Positions 55,501 through 62,962 of a DNA stretch of 64,000 nt are shown here, piece by piece. A program made the translations under genes and the position numbers. This DNA comes from Tubiluchus corallicola. Its lineage: Eukaryota > Priapulida > Priapulimorpha > Priapulimorphida > Tubiluchidae. How positions within the stretch are numbered: position 1 is the first letter of the stretch; each line of letters starts with the position of its first letter. Below the pieces are notes generated by a model that was given only the letters and a program-made list of their open reading frames with translations, ran no database searches and was not told the DNA's origin. The stretch is taken from assembly GCA_030141605.1 (NCBI GenBank), contig JAQGDQ010000052.1:558001-622000 (forward strand), in the 5' to 3' direction.

Positions 55501-58125
55501 AAATTTTCTCATAAAACTGTGAAGACTTCACGGGGAATCATCTCATGCTCATGATTCAATTTCAAAAATTGTTTTTGGGAGACGGGCCAGTTCACACCGT
55601 TGCCAGGAAGACAGAATAGAAGACAAGTCTTTTATTTGCACGCAAAGACATTTAACGGTTAGTACAATCAAATTGAAATTTAAATATACATTGCAATTGT
55701 AGGCCAGTTCTGGGCGATTACTGGCATTATGTACGGCATTGGCCCAGTACAAGTAAGCCAAACCTGGCAATCAGACCAGTAACTTGCCTGTACAGTGCCA
55801 AAACTGTTTACACGCTGTCGTGTACTGGCCCACTTCTGGCTACCAGCACTGGCCCAGCATGGAATCAGTTACTGTGCCAGAATTGGCTAAATTAAAGGTA
55901 TATTCAGGTAACCTAATTAAGTCAGCATTAACACTTATTAAGCCAGTATAGTAAGTTAGTAACTAACATCAAACACATTGGTCTATCGCTCCCCCTCCGC
56001 TGAACGTAAGCATGCTCAGCGGCATTCCGGACAAAAGCTCACGCTAAACAGCAACTGTCTAGACTAAACAAAACAACATGACAGTAATAATTAATGTCTA
56101 ATAGGCAGATAAACTGATTGCACTTTTCATAAACAAATTTGCAGAGCAGCATCTATTAAAACACGAAATTAACACTTCAATTAACCAAAAATGACTTTTC
56201 AATTTTAACAGAATAAATGCAGAAACAAATATTATAAAGAAACTAAGCCAGTTAGCCTTGCTCGACAATAAATGAGCAACAAAATATATTTACGAAAGTC
56301 TCTCTTGCCTTTGAATATACGAACGCATCATACCTGAGACCTGTATTTTTTCCTAATTTTAACTAATCGCGTGGTCGTTCGCAAGCTTTTATCCACTTTT
56401 AGCGTTTTCAACAGTTTTAAGACTACAGAAATGGAATAAATTTGATTATTTTATTCCGTAGACGATCTTGCCCAAGTTACGTAAGTAATCATAAGTCCAA
56501 TGGTAACTTTTACTTATTATTACAGCCAGGAAAAGAGCAAAAAATTGACTATTTCAGGATCCAAATTTTGTGTTGATATATAACGTAAACGTTGACCACA
56601 TTTGAATTAATTTTGAGCATGAAGATCTCATTGAGGTTTTATAAAACCTGACCAGAAAAGAAAACATTTTGCCTGAATGTGAATTCCTATGAGTGTGCTC
56701 GCTTACCACATAATCGTGGCAGTTGTCACGTATTCCCGACGATGAGTTCAACTCTGTCGCTGGGATTTAACTATTGCCATTGCTATAGCCTACGCAAACC
56801 TACTTAGAAGTGCTCAGGCTGTAATTTTTACATTAATTTTAACCTTGAATCATTTATATCTGCCAACTCGGACTTCAATATAAAGTTATAAATTTCATTG
56901 GCACCTCTGTTCAAGTAGGCCATTTTACACTTGCGATCATTAAAGCAGCGTCATATGTTCGGCCTAATTAACCTCGTTAAGTCAATTCGTATTTTTTAAG
57001 TTAATACTTGTCTTTATCTAGCTTGCAAGGTCGTACATTAAACTAAACTGCGCATTTTATTAATAACAATATCAGTAGCTCATGGGCGCAAGCGCTGCGC
57101 AATTCTTCCTATAAAAACAAAATTATACTATGTATTTCCACAAATTCACTTGCAATTTTAGTCGACAATACAGACTATCGACAGCGCAATAAGATATAAA
57201 ACCAGGCTGATTTCTCTCCCGCATTTTGCATAAGAATATAACATATACCGACAATACATCATACAGTTAGAGCAGTTGTCCCGGGTAATGAACCGGTTCT
57301 GTGGGCGTTTGAGAAATATGCAACCGAATTGGACAGTTAGCAAAGCTTGAATGAGACTGATAGACATTTTGTTTGACGTCAATTGTTTCAATTCTAGCTT
57401 TGTTCTCAGTACTGTAATTCCAAGACCGAATATTGGACATTGAATGCTCATTATGTATTTGTGCAACTACAGTGAATAAACCTAGAACTCAATTTAATAT
57501 TACACTGAAGAATGTTAATGCTGAAACACCACAGCACTGCAAACAATAACTGTCATTAAATCAACAAATAGCTAAACGCATTAAGAAACTTCAAAACTGG
57601 AGTCACGGTCTTTGTAAAAGACATTGAAAAGAAGAGGTACAATTTTTAATACTACTAGATTGGGAAGCACAATTCTCAAATGAATCAGTCTAAAAAGAAG
57701 ATGCGTTTCTTTTAGCTTCTGCATTTATCAAGCGAATTTCTAAGATACATTTTTGTTACTTTGGCAACATTTGCCGCATCACCCTGGAGATCTATTGCTC
57801 CTGTAAACAAAGAAAGAAACTAAACACAGTTAGTTATGACTATTTTTATAAAACAGCATGTAGTTTCTCCTAAAACATGCAAATATTCGGCAAGTGAAAA
57901 TGATTAGTGAGGTGGCAGTAGACAGAGGTGGAGAGAAACAAATAAAGGCACGCACATAGACAGAGAGAGGAATGGAGAAAGGGAGAGCGAGAGCAAGTGA
58001 GAAATAAATGAAATGCATTACGCAACTATTAAAACTGTGTTTGTAGTTTCAAACTTACCATTTGTTTGCAAGCAATTAATGGTCAAACAAACTATCACGA
58101 AATACAGCCTGTACAAATACCACAT
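21172..58125 (-). CDS. Mesothelin/otoancorin/stereocilin-family cell-surface protein
   Basis: A minus-strand gene of about 22 exons and ~1,250 residues. Exons 5' to 3': 58125-58059; 57800-57783 (or -57760); 55309 (or 55298)-55197; 54297-54163; 54077-53896; 52661-52496; 50113-49986; 49331-49190; 42934-42674; 42449-42243; 41881-41690; 39514-39267; 38936-38815; 37708-37570; 31413-31226; 31001-30601; 28545-28358; 28024-27836; 24376-24231; 22679-22534; 21972-21872; 21438-21172. Phases agree at every join except 41690/39514. The protein has a signal peptide, then leucine-rich helical repeats (LREIPPMAIDGLKPSALRAM, FTSEQLEFF, FSNLAPYMNGITTKKI), a furin-type site, more repeats and a hydrophobic tail. 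This matches the ARM-like superhelical mesothelin family (about 1,150 residues in otoancorin), which is surface-anchored and adhesive in vertebrates. The family call rests on repeat style and architecture, not a search. Confidence 0.8.
21548..21659. repeat. Perfect 56-bp tandem duplication
   Basis: The unit beginning AATCAGTGTCATCAGATCAT occurs at 21548-21603 and again at 21604-21659 without a visible mismatch. It lies in the last intron of the mesothelin-like gene. Confidence 0.95.
23467..23591. mobile_element. Short pogo/Tc1-like MITE
   Basis: Left end CAGCCAAGCCTCTTTTATACCGCC follows TA. The complement of the right end reads roughly AAGTCAAACCTCATTATAATGCC. The imperfect 23-bp inverted ends, a length near 125 bp and the CAG-CAAACCTC motif fit a Tigger/pogo-type MITE. 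It sits in an intron of the mesothelin-like gene. Confidence 0.55.
24890..27262 (+). mobile_element. Decayed non-LTR retrotransposon (reverse transcriptase part)
   Basis: Plus-strand fragments in shifting frames read as a LINE ORF2. They are SSSKPGADGISYNIG (about 25027-25073), PPEFWGASRISLIYKKGD then YRMIAL (25049-25288), HIAWFDLEDAFGSVHHNLI (25354-25617, the RT catalytic-A region), a thumb/C-terminal part with FLEHLESFTNKE and VKSRFIMTTSYDQSG (25884-26066), and a tail RSLENRPVFANTLLPIKFKV (27044-27262). Frameshifts and stops make it inactive. It lies antisense inside the intron between exons 28024-27836 and 24376-24231 of the mesothelin-like gene. The clade is not determined. Confidence 0.8.
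28546..30600 (-). other. Intron of mesothelin-like gene, nothing recognised
   Basis: AT-rich intron between the furin-site exon and exon 28545-28358. Short frames at 29374-29787 overlap on both strands and have no coding look. No repeat structure was recognised. Confidence 0.5.
30601..31413 (-). CDS. Mesothelin-like gene exons 15-16 with furin-type cleavage site
   Basis: Exon 31413-31226 (begins GYEDLRMRQHVLNLKELISS) joins 31001-30601, which encodes SPENWASDFVSSLGCLILAL, two nearby cysteines (GRCVDSSGIFMKKC), a helix (QNIGMEIMKKLQEMGEQIGG) and then an acidic, Thr-rich linker. The linker holds an N-glycosylation sequon (NET) and ends DKGRKKRE at the exon edge. RKKR fits the proprotein-convertase consensus RX(K/R)R. 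Mesothelin precursors are cut by furin at an equivalent position between the N-terminal and membrane-anchored parts, so cleavage at about residue 905 of ~1,250 is likely. Confidence 0.8.
32240..32925. repeat. Decayed tandem repeat, block 1
   Basis: Recurrent words such as TTCGCCTCATCGAGACCTTTCATTTGAT(A/G)TGCTACAA (about 32378, 32660, with related forms at 32245 and 32525) and GGTTGACAATGG...TTTGTCTC(G/C)(C/T)CGACCCC (about 32284 and 32577) show a unit of about 280-300 bp repeated imperfectly. At 32795-32915 a second, roughly 65-bp unit (TGATGGACAAGG(G/A)TGCAACCC...CATACCAAATATTGTGGCCC) is doubled. No ORF. Confidence 0.7.
33110..34390. repeat. Decayed tandem repeat, block 2
   Basis: Three related stretches begin near 33530, 33925 and 34232, each with ACTTT(T/C)G...GACC(A/T)GGCC...CCCACTTT, followed by CATGCA...AGCATT/ACATTGACTCCTAGTC and then ATGCT(G/A)TAAGAGGAGTT. 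A related partial unit occurs near 33175-33230 and 33745-33800 (ACTTGTGAAAAAATT / ACCTGCGAAAAAAAATT, each followed by CC(C/T)TAAGAG). Spacing is about 300-400 bp. It looks like an old minisatellite or satellite field in the intron. Confidence 0.65.
34549..34590. repeat. GATATTATACACCT triplet repeat
   Basis: Three tandem 14-bp units of GATATTATACACCT, the last ending in ACA. Found in the intron just left of the BEL element. Confidence 0.9.
34912..37352 (+). mobile_element. BEL/Pao LTR retrotransposon remnant
   Basis: A TGGTGTCAGGA primer-binding-like word at 34917 is followed quickly by pol, so gag and protease are lost. Pol pieces in order: LLKNGWAEEV and YLPHFPVFNPN (about 35090-35200); RT with MADIETMFHHVHVRPEDRDV and YRMTVHPFRG (35312-35797), the BEL-specific RT style; then integrase pieces: FISRRGEPRTIRSDCGTNYI (36506-36715) and a C-terminal VGDVVLIKEENV...WSLDRI (36934-37158). 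The polypurine tract TTGAGGGGGCA at 37159-37169 precedes TGTAATTAATTG, a likely 3' LTR start. Stops and frameshifts are numerous. A 30-bp direct repeat (GAATTTCAAACACCAG-TGGCAGTAG) lies at 34935-34962 and 37244-37273. The element is antisense in an intron of the mesothelin-like gene. Confidence 0.85.
37170..37352 (+). repeat. Probable 3' LTR (start) of the BEL remnant
   Basis: Begins TGTAATTAATTG directly after the polypurine tract and contains GGTATAAAGG near 37278 as a TATA-like box. The right edge is not defined because no intact 5' copy is present. Confidence 0.45.
37570..50113 (-). CDS. Mesothelin-like gene exons 7-14, central repeats
   Basis: Exons 50113-49986, 49331-49190, 42934-42674, 42449-42243, 41881-41690, 39514-39267, 38936-38815 and 37708-37570. 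Helical segments include QPLTVDQGRALSKKAIRILT, ADIANIEDPDAVRNLRKII, SSTDVAAIPRIFGILKKTL, LSLADVEQIQQTVTPEELQL, SKLHIDDIYGLLRIAKNDFV and PEKLTITDLLVMGGELISQL. The x-I/L-x-x-I-P/L-x-x-I spacing is the family's repeat signature. The exon ending at 41690 stops in phase 0 but the 39514 exon needs one preceding base, so a small exon is missing or an edge is wrong here. Introns carry a Gypsy element, a LINE and simple repeats. Confidence 0.75.
40518..41594 (-). mobile_element. 5'-truncated LINE with (GATA)n tail
   Basis: On the minus strand 41591-41391 encodes a reverse-transcriptase segment with KLVKYYLTGRSQQVKL and SKGVPQGTILGPLLFCLYVN, the classic LINE RT palm motif. It is followed by a frameshifted DDTSLC (the YADDT-like box). 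The rest down to 40545 is decayed. The 3' end is the tetranucleotide array TATC/GATA at 40518-40543, typical of CR1/L2-type LINE tails. It starts only about 90 bp from the exon at 41690. Confidence 0.8.
42937..45130 (-). other. Intron sequence left of the Gypsy insertion
   Basis: No exon with good splice signals was found. A short CA/TA-rich microsatellite lies at about 44835-44905. Minus frames at 43112-43294 and 43624-43806 look open but have no recognisable motif and no good splice edges. Confidence 0.4.
45137..45274 (-). repeat. Gypsy 3' LTR
   Basis: On the minus strand it runs TGTAGAGTATTG...GAAAACA, with TG...CA ends. It matches 48821-48957 over nearly its full length with scattered substitutions. 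Confidence 0.85.
45696..45977 (-). pseudogene. Gypsy integrase C-terminal fragment
   Basis: The frame reads YVLGRIIARKGPLTYLVRVG then CHVDHLLKC, the W/x-x-G-x-I...GP-x-SY-x-V...R-H-x-D-x-L pattern of Gypsy integrase C-terminal domains. It follows RNase H almost directly, so the catalytic DDE region has been deleted. Confidence 0.7.
46127..47496 (-). pseudogene. Gypsy reverse transcriptase and RNase H remains
   Basis: 47496-47008 carries SEWGTPIVVVSKQKDDVRVC and VFLKIDLLYAYQQLKL (RT motif A region). 47001-46477 carries LPYGIKTAPAIFQKVMDQIL and the active-site box YQDDML, then LGHVIDNDGRHP and RTYLGMLSHYSKFLPYFS. The RNase H part at 46324-46127 includes TDHKTLLKIFGPKTGIPTLA and CDTLSRLP. Stops occur between the segments. 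The box is YQDD where YxDD with V, I or L is more usual in Gypsy elements. Confidence 0.85.
47657..48582 (-). pseudogene. Gypsy gag and protease remains
   Basis: 48582-48388 (VNKIPDDEKVGVLLILVGAE, a helical gag capsid-like stretch) and 48350-48150 are separated by frame changes. 47968-47657 carries the aspartic-protease segment GVKIPFIIDTGESVSIFPES with the DTG catalytic triad. Cys/His residues before it (ISKACFHKSEKAC) may be a worn zinc knuckle. Not functional as it stands. Confidence 0.75.
48821..48957 (-). repeat. Gypsy 5' LTR
   Basis: Direct repeat of the 3' LTR; its first two bases on the minus strand have changed from TG to CA. No target-site duplication is visible between the flanks (TAAGA on one side, GTCGC on the other). 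Confidence 0.85.
50114..51660 (-). other. Intron sequence, nothing recognised
   Basis: Between exon 50113-49986 and the LINE fragment. A short internal duplication (TTAGCATTCAC...GTTTAAAA) occurs around 50508-50570. Otherwise nothing stands out. Confidence 0.45.
51682..52432 (+). mobile_element. 5'-truncated LINE, 3' end
   Basis: The plus-strand reading SYWYLGSPITDDGDMRSIM, AKACVTSAQIL, then (next frame) LEVLYNEVLKTLLGVK and MSLLKEIILKRRRQQLSKKM is the C-terminal part of a LINE ORF2 downstream of the reverse transcriptase core. The 3' UTR ends with CAATAAACTACTACCACTACTA at about 52410-52431, a short trinucleotide-like tail. Broken by at least one frameshift near 51960. Confidence 0.75.
52496..57800 (-). 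CDS. Mesothelin-like gene exons 2-6, N-terminal helical repeats
   Basis: Exons 57800-57783 or -57760, 55309/55298-55197, 54297-54163, 54077-53896 and 52661-52496. They encode amphipathic segments such as LREDEVRAVLMEYEALSSVT, VSVKDIKQLSNRLKNPIKIK, WSSKEINMLGNFIAFLPAVS and YPFLIKDLTAFDIYQLDDDK. Exon 2 can end at AGG|GTGATG (phase 1, pairing with the acceptor after TTTTCCAG at 55310) or at AAA|GTAACA (phase 0, pairing with GCAAG|CGT at 55298); both keep the frame. The intron between 54163 and 54077 is only 85 nt. The last exon has no GT donor in frame and apparently uses GC (AAG|GCAAGG). Confidence 0.75.
52924..53016. repeat. Three 31-bp tandem units, each holding a palindrome
   Basis: Three copies of CTATAGTTGTCAACTATAAT(+11 bases) at 52924, 52955 and 52986, with no visible mismatch. 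Each contains the inverted repeat TATAGTTG-T-CAACTATA. It lies in the intron between exons 54077-53896 and 52661-52496. Confidence 0.95.
54111..54154. repeat. GGGAGA microsatellite filling an 85-nt intron
   Basis: A purine array of GGGAGA/GGGGGA units on the plus strand, so CU-rich in the minus-strand transcript. It occupies about half of the 85-nt intron 54078-54162 and starts 8 nt after the donor. Confidence 0.9.
55690..55960. repeat. Second copy of the 6.5-kb foldback family
   Basis: GGCCAGTTCTGGGCGATTACTGGCATTATG and the following GGCCCAGTAC...CCAGTAACTTGCC...CAGCATGGAA(T/C)CAGTTACTGTGCCA match 6508-6680. The right part, AATTGGCTAAATTAAAGGTATATTCAGG...GTCAGCATTAACACTTATTAAGCC, matches the complement of 6990-7070. 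Confidence 0.75.
55961..57380. other. Intron of mesothelin-like gene, nothing recognised
   Basis: No supported exon or repeat between the two foldback-family fragments. A minus frame at 56554-56751 is open but lacks clear splice edges and family resemblance. Confidence 0.4.
57385..57500. repeat. Arm fragment of the foldback family
   Basis: CAATTCTAGCTTTGTTCTCAGTACTGTAATT...GAATATTGG(A/G)CATT(G/A)(G/A)ATGCTCATTATGTATTT...CTACAGTGAATAAA matches the left arm at 6740-6850. Confidence 0.8.
58059..58125 (-). CDS. Exon 1 of the mesothelin-like gene: signal peptide
   Basis: ATG at 58125 opens MWYLYRLYFVIVCLTINCLQ followed by TN and a split Gly codon. This is a short N-region with one Arg, a hydrophobic core and a small-residue end, typical of a secretion signal. 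The exon ends at a strong donor (AAATG|GTAAGT) in phase 1, which fits the 57800 acceptor (TTTACAG|GAGCAATAG, phase 2 remainder). The ATG is the first after several in-frame-incompatible ones. Assigning this exon to the gene is inferred from phase, strand and the need for a signal peptide. Confidence 0.6.
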
Positions 58126-59209
58126 GCTTGTTTCACCAATAATACTGCAGAGGAAACGACACCTGTACGGGTCCTCTCACACCCGCCTTTTCATGCATGA
58201 CGAGCACACTTGCCGTTTAGAAGCCAATCGAGAGTTTAAAGATTTACTGTATTACTGGTAATGAAACTAAATTGGAATGCGCAGTACATGATTACGTTTA
58301 ATCTTTCATAGTACATTCCTTTTGGCAATGAGACATTCGGGCACCAATAAAATTTAATGGTGTACTTAATTCTTTTATTTTTGTTTATGAAATATTTATG
58401 ACTTACTATAATTTCCTCCTAATTGTCACTGTGTGACGATGTCACAACATTATTTAAGAATCGTCGCTTCACTATCCAAAAAATATGCAGTAATGTATGG
58501 TATGCAATTAAAACCAGCTGACTTTCACTTTCTGGATTTTATATCTGTCTTTTAATACGAACGAAGCAGAAGAAGATAACACAACTTTGCATTAGCGTTG
58601 ACACAAGTTTATTTCAAAAATATCTAGTGCATCACAAAAACAGTAAATAACAATGTGCTAGCCTCAGTACAACTAGTGCAACAATTTAACTGGAGTACTA
58701 TTTTACAATATATTCATTGAACGATTAGTGTGCTTCAGAAGAAACCAACCTTGATACCTTAATTTTTGTTTAGTTCATTAGTTGTTTAAAAATAGCTGTC
58801 AACTGGAAAACGACTAGCTGGATAAATTAGTAAATTATTTGAATGAAGTGTGCTTATCAACGTCAATATCAACAATAATTGTTTAAGCACTTTTGCTGTA
58901 CATGTATTTTTTTGCCAAATACATAATGAAATTTTGCGTTCAGCAGCGGTGTTTCTAGAATGTACATGCGTTAAGTGATAAAATATTGTTCGAATTTTTA
59001 CACGTACGACCGTATTCACGAAGATAACTATTTCTTTTTTTAACAAAAACGTTAACTATTTTGCAAACTACATGGTAATCAAGCAGGGACGAAGATTCCC
59101 ACAAGTTTTCAGCCTAATCAGGCAACGTGATTTGCAGCACAAAATAGAAAAAGATGTATTCTTGCGTGACCGAGTTATGTTGCATCTAACTTGTGTGCCG
59201 ACTTTGAGG

Positions 59210-60070
59210 CAGGGGCGTCGTGCACCAAAAAAAATGGGGGGGGGGGCGACTGTATATAATGGCGGAACTTAACTGTTTAAAAAACGTATAATTTTGAATT
59301 CCCACACCGTATTTTGCGTGCAAGAAAAACGATTTATTTATTCCCAACTGGCATTTAACTTAAAGCTATAGCAACGGAAACTTAATTAAAATTAAAAATT
59401 AAATTAAAATTTAATTAAGTATTTATTAGCTGTCAGGAATCCAAAGATTAGGCGAAAAGACCTAGTAGGAAAAAACTGATGAAATGTGCTCAAAATGACG
59501 CCCTTTTATGCAGCAAACTTGTGGGAAAGAGTCGCTAAGGAGTAGCAAAGAGTCGGTAATGTCCAATCAGGAGGTGGCTCATCAATCTCCCAAACCGACT
59601 CTCTGGTACTAGGCTAGCTAAACATGACTTCCATGTTTGCATTGTTTTTGCTCTATTATTTCCACTTGTTCACTATTATAACACACTGCTGAACGAAGCT
59701 CGAGTGCTAACTGAGCCGTTTTGTTAACTAACAGTCTTTTGTGCAAAGAGGCTAATGCTACTCAACGAGCTGCTTTGTTAACTGTTCTTGCCTGCCTCCT
59801 GAATAGATTACATGCAAACAAATTAACTACATCCTGACTTTCAGGCAAACACATCTGGTCTGGCACGTATTAGAATAATTTAACTCGGCGACAAACTTTA
59901 ACGATAAAAAATATTATTGGGCTACTGTACCGAAACGCTCATACTGCTCGCATTTATGGAGCGCTGGCCCGCTATTGTGTGTCAAAAAGTCGGAAATAAG
60001 TTTGCTTACCGTTTGCCATTTTGACAGTTTCTAAAAAATTGGGGGGGGGGCCTATAGCACGACGCCACTG
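59210..60070. mobile_element. Non-autonomous hAT transposon with 8-bp target duplication
   Basis: Starts CAGGGGCGTCGTGCA and ends with the complement of CAGTGGCGTCGTGCT. The 8 bp outside are CTTTGAGG (59202-59209) and CTCTGAGG (60071-60078), one mismatch. TIRs beginning CAG-GGCG and 8-bp duplications are hAT hallmarks. G-runs of about ten lie just inside both ends. No transposase frame is present in the 861 bp. Confidence 0.9.
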
Positions 60071-60999
60071 CTCTGAGGTCCATGATGCCCAAATGTCTCG
60101 CGCCTATGTGTTTTGCACCCAAACGTTCTGTTCCCAAAATTTTCAAATTCTTTTACCACCTCGCGGTTTTTCTTGCAGCTTGTTTCTTTTTTTCTCCATT
60201 TGGTTGTGTTAAAAGAAGTTACATGTAAACATGTTTACATATTTAGTATACATACATGTATAGATGTATACATGTTTAGATACATACTTGTAACTACGTT
60301 TGTTTAACATTGTAAAGAATTGTTAGTTTAGATTATTATATATTTTCTCTCATTGCGAAACATTGTAAATTTGTTTCGAATTAAAGTAGGAGTGCAGTAA
60401 TAAGTTTAAGCGCAAATATATTACAGTTGCTAATTTTTCGAATATTTTATAATCTTCCAAATTGACGTTACTACATCCACGTAAATCAGGGGAAGAAAAG
60501 GTAATGTTAAATTATGACCAAAAAGAATTTCCGTACAGATCCACATTACTTAGCATTTCACTTGCCTGCTGGAAAGACTTACGTAACTAGACTAATAATT
60601 TAAAATGTTTGTGCCAATTGGTAAAATGTCGCCGACGCACCCCCAGGGTCCGCCACTCACTAGCCAAAAACGTATTTTTAATCTTATTGACAAGATACAG
60701 TAATTTAAAATTTTACTTAATTAGCAACGTGCATGCTACGAATGCTCTAATTATTTTTCAAGCTTTACATAATGTTATCAAAACTTGTTTCAAACAACCT
60801 ACCATTAATATGGTTGCACCTAACGGTCATCGCAGGAGTTTAAATTTACACATTTTACACAGTGTTACGGCCGTTGCAAGCCGTGTACACGAAAAGGGTA
60901 GAACCGTAAGTGGTATAAAATTTCGAAACGAATTTTTTAAGCTTTATGTAATTGTAAGTGGAGGTTTCTTGTGCTTTAAGCTAACTGTTGCGAAGTAAA
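60071..60999. other. Unassigned, one long frame
   Basis: A plus-strand frame at 60609-60998 (129 residues) has no motif I recognise and shares the DNA with another open frame from 60604. I do not call it a gene. Confidence 0.4.
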
Positions 61000-61393
61000 T
61001 GTTCTGAGAATGGTTGTTGACCATCAACTGGCAAGTCAGCAGAAGACAATACTAAGAATAGAACTGTTGGTAGATGTAAAGACTCTAATTATAGCTCAGG
61101 AAAAGCGAATATAAGCAGTGTCAGAGCTCTGTAGGAGGGAGTTGAACTTGTGACTTGGTACTTGCTGGACTTACTCGTGAGTCAGACACCCGTTAGAGTT
61201 AGATCGTGACTTGTGACTAGATATTGACAGTTGTGCTTTGGCAATATATATTTGCTCTCGCTTTAGTTGTTCACTCTTTTACATTGTGGATGTTTTTGTA
61301 CTTCAACAAACTATGCTATCACTTATCTACGAGTTCGACATTTCTATACTTCGAGAAAAAGACTACAATAAACTACACAATAACCACACAACA
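61000..61393 (+). repeat. Possible solo LTR
   Basis: Begins TGTTCTGAG and ends CACACAACA (TGTT...AACA). It has a TATA-like GAATATAAGCAG at about 61107 and an ACAATAAACT poly(A) signal near 61365, in the right order for U3-R-U5. The flanking five bases do not match (GTAAA and AGTCG), so the ends or the assignment may be wrong. Confidence 0.4.
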
Positions 61394-62619
61394 AGTCGAT
61401 CAATATTATTATTGTGTGTAATAATAATAATTATGTGAGGGGTACTGTCAAATATTTATAGTACAGAACAGCCGAAACTTTAGTTAAACAATCTATACTT
61501 CATTGTTAATGCTGTTAATAAATAAATTCTCATCGGGTGGCGCAGAAAAAAATCTGTCTGCCGAAGTTTAGACTACAATCGAGGGTAGAAAGTTAAAATG
61601 CCACAGCATAATATTACAATGCATTGACTTTTGGCTGCGGATGTTACAAGTTTATAGCTTTCGTAACAATGATGAACAACAACCCAAAAGTAAATGTAGT
61701 CATTATGGTTTTAGACAAACCTTTTAATGTAAATGTAACAACATGGGTAAGATGAGTATGAAATGTATGTACAAGCAGACTAGAATTCACTAATGAAGTG
61801 CGCTCTTCGGCGCCAAAAACCGCATTGAGGTTTTGGCTCAAGGTTCGGTTCGAGGATGGTTACCAGGATGTGATAAATGAAATGGCGTCTGGTTACATTT
61901 CGTGTCTCGCCCCCTCTAGTCTCGGACCCACACGTGAAACAGCATCGTATCCAGCAGACAAAACAAATGGATCCTGGTACATTCCAACCGTAACATGATG
62001 TTGCATTGATACTATGTCAAAAGATTAAGGACAATTGACTTGCAAGGTAGTTGAAATTTAAATTAATGAAATTGAAATAAATAATAATAATTGGCATGTG
62101 AGTAAACGTACAAAAGACAATACAAAAATAATAACTGCTTAGGTAATTTTAGTGGTTGGCACATGTTCATCAATATAAGTAATCAATATAGAATGTTGAC
62201 ATGAATGGTTCATATGTCGAAAAAATTCGCTAGATAGTTTATATAGTTAGGTTCTCTCCTTCCTTGCCCATGGTGAGGAAGTGCAAAAGGTTTACACAAT
62301 AAACACACTGAAAATGAGAGGCATGATACTAAAAAAGTTGTATGAAGCGATAATTTGACACATTGTAACAGTATGACATTAGTATTCATACTAATCTGAT
62401 GTAGTAAACAGCTTCTAGAACATTCAATATAGCAACACATAATATAGATGAGATGAGTACTGTATGAAACATAATTCATACGTTTCATTATCTAGATAGC
62501 ACATTGGTCCTGCATGGAGGAACAATGCGGTCCAGATCTCTAGGCCTAAATGCAATCAAAGACAATAAACAATTTGCATTTCAATTGACCGAAATACTTC
62601 AGATACTAGCAAGGAGGTC

Positions 62620-62962
62620 CTAGGTAGAGGAAGCTTGGAGAGTGGTTTTAACTCCATGGGTTGCAAGTGCGTCTGACGTGTTTGTGGAGCAGGTGGTGAT
62701 GGGTTGGGATAGTGTAGAAACTTCGTGAACATCACGTCGGCCATCCGCCATGGGTTCGGAAATGCGGAGCATAAAGTTTGGTTTGCGCTTGCAGTAAATG
62801 AGTCCAGCGAATATAGTAATGATGACACCAGCAATCAAGAGGGGTAGTTTGCAGTTTAAGTGTTTTAGTTTTAGTTTAGTTTGATGTACTCTCACATTGC
62901 ACAAATCAAGAATATCACTGAAAGCAAGGTTCCAACAGAAAGATGCATCCTCTATCTGCACA
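62620..62962 (-). CDS. Candidate terminal exon of a single-pass membrane protein
   Basis: The acceptor TTTCTTTACATCAG precedes a minus-strand frame that reads VQIEDASFCWNLAFSD..., then a membrane segment LPLLIAGVIITIFAGLIYC, a basic stop-transfer (KRKPN) and a ~45-residue Ser/Thr-rich tail to a stop at 62620. Type I topology with a cytoplasmic tail is implied. I do not recognise the family, and no upstream exon could be identified before the window ends. Confidence 0.4.

Noticed and set aside
57830-58018. Minus-strand ORF beginning with a hydrophobic signal-like stretch
   Set aside because: It is the complement of a purine-rich GAGA tract. The exon at 58059-58125 gives a better signal peptide with a strong donor and matching phase.
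60609-60998. 129-residue plus-strand ORF as a gene
   Set aside because: No recognised motif, no splice context, and biased toward AT-codon residues as random AT-rich DNA would be. It ends at the start of the possible LTR.
61798-61998. Overlapping frames on both strands in a locally GC-richer patch
   Set aside because: Neither strand shows a recognisable domain or convincing splice sites.
62210-62488. Minus-strand 92-residue ORF as a separate gene
   Set aside because: No splice or family support. It lies 3' of the candidate membrane exon and may be its 3' UTR.
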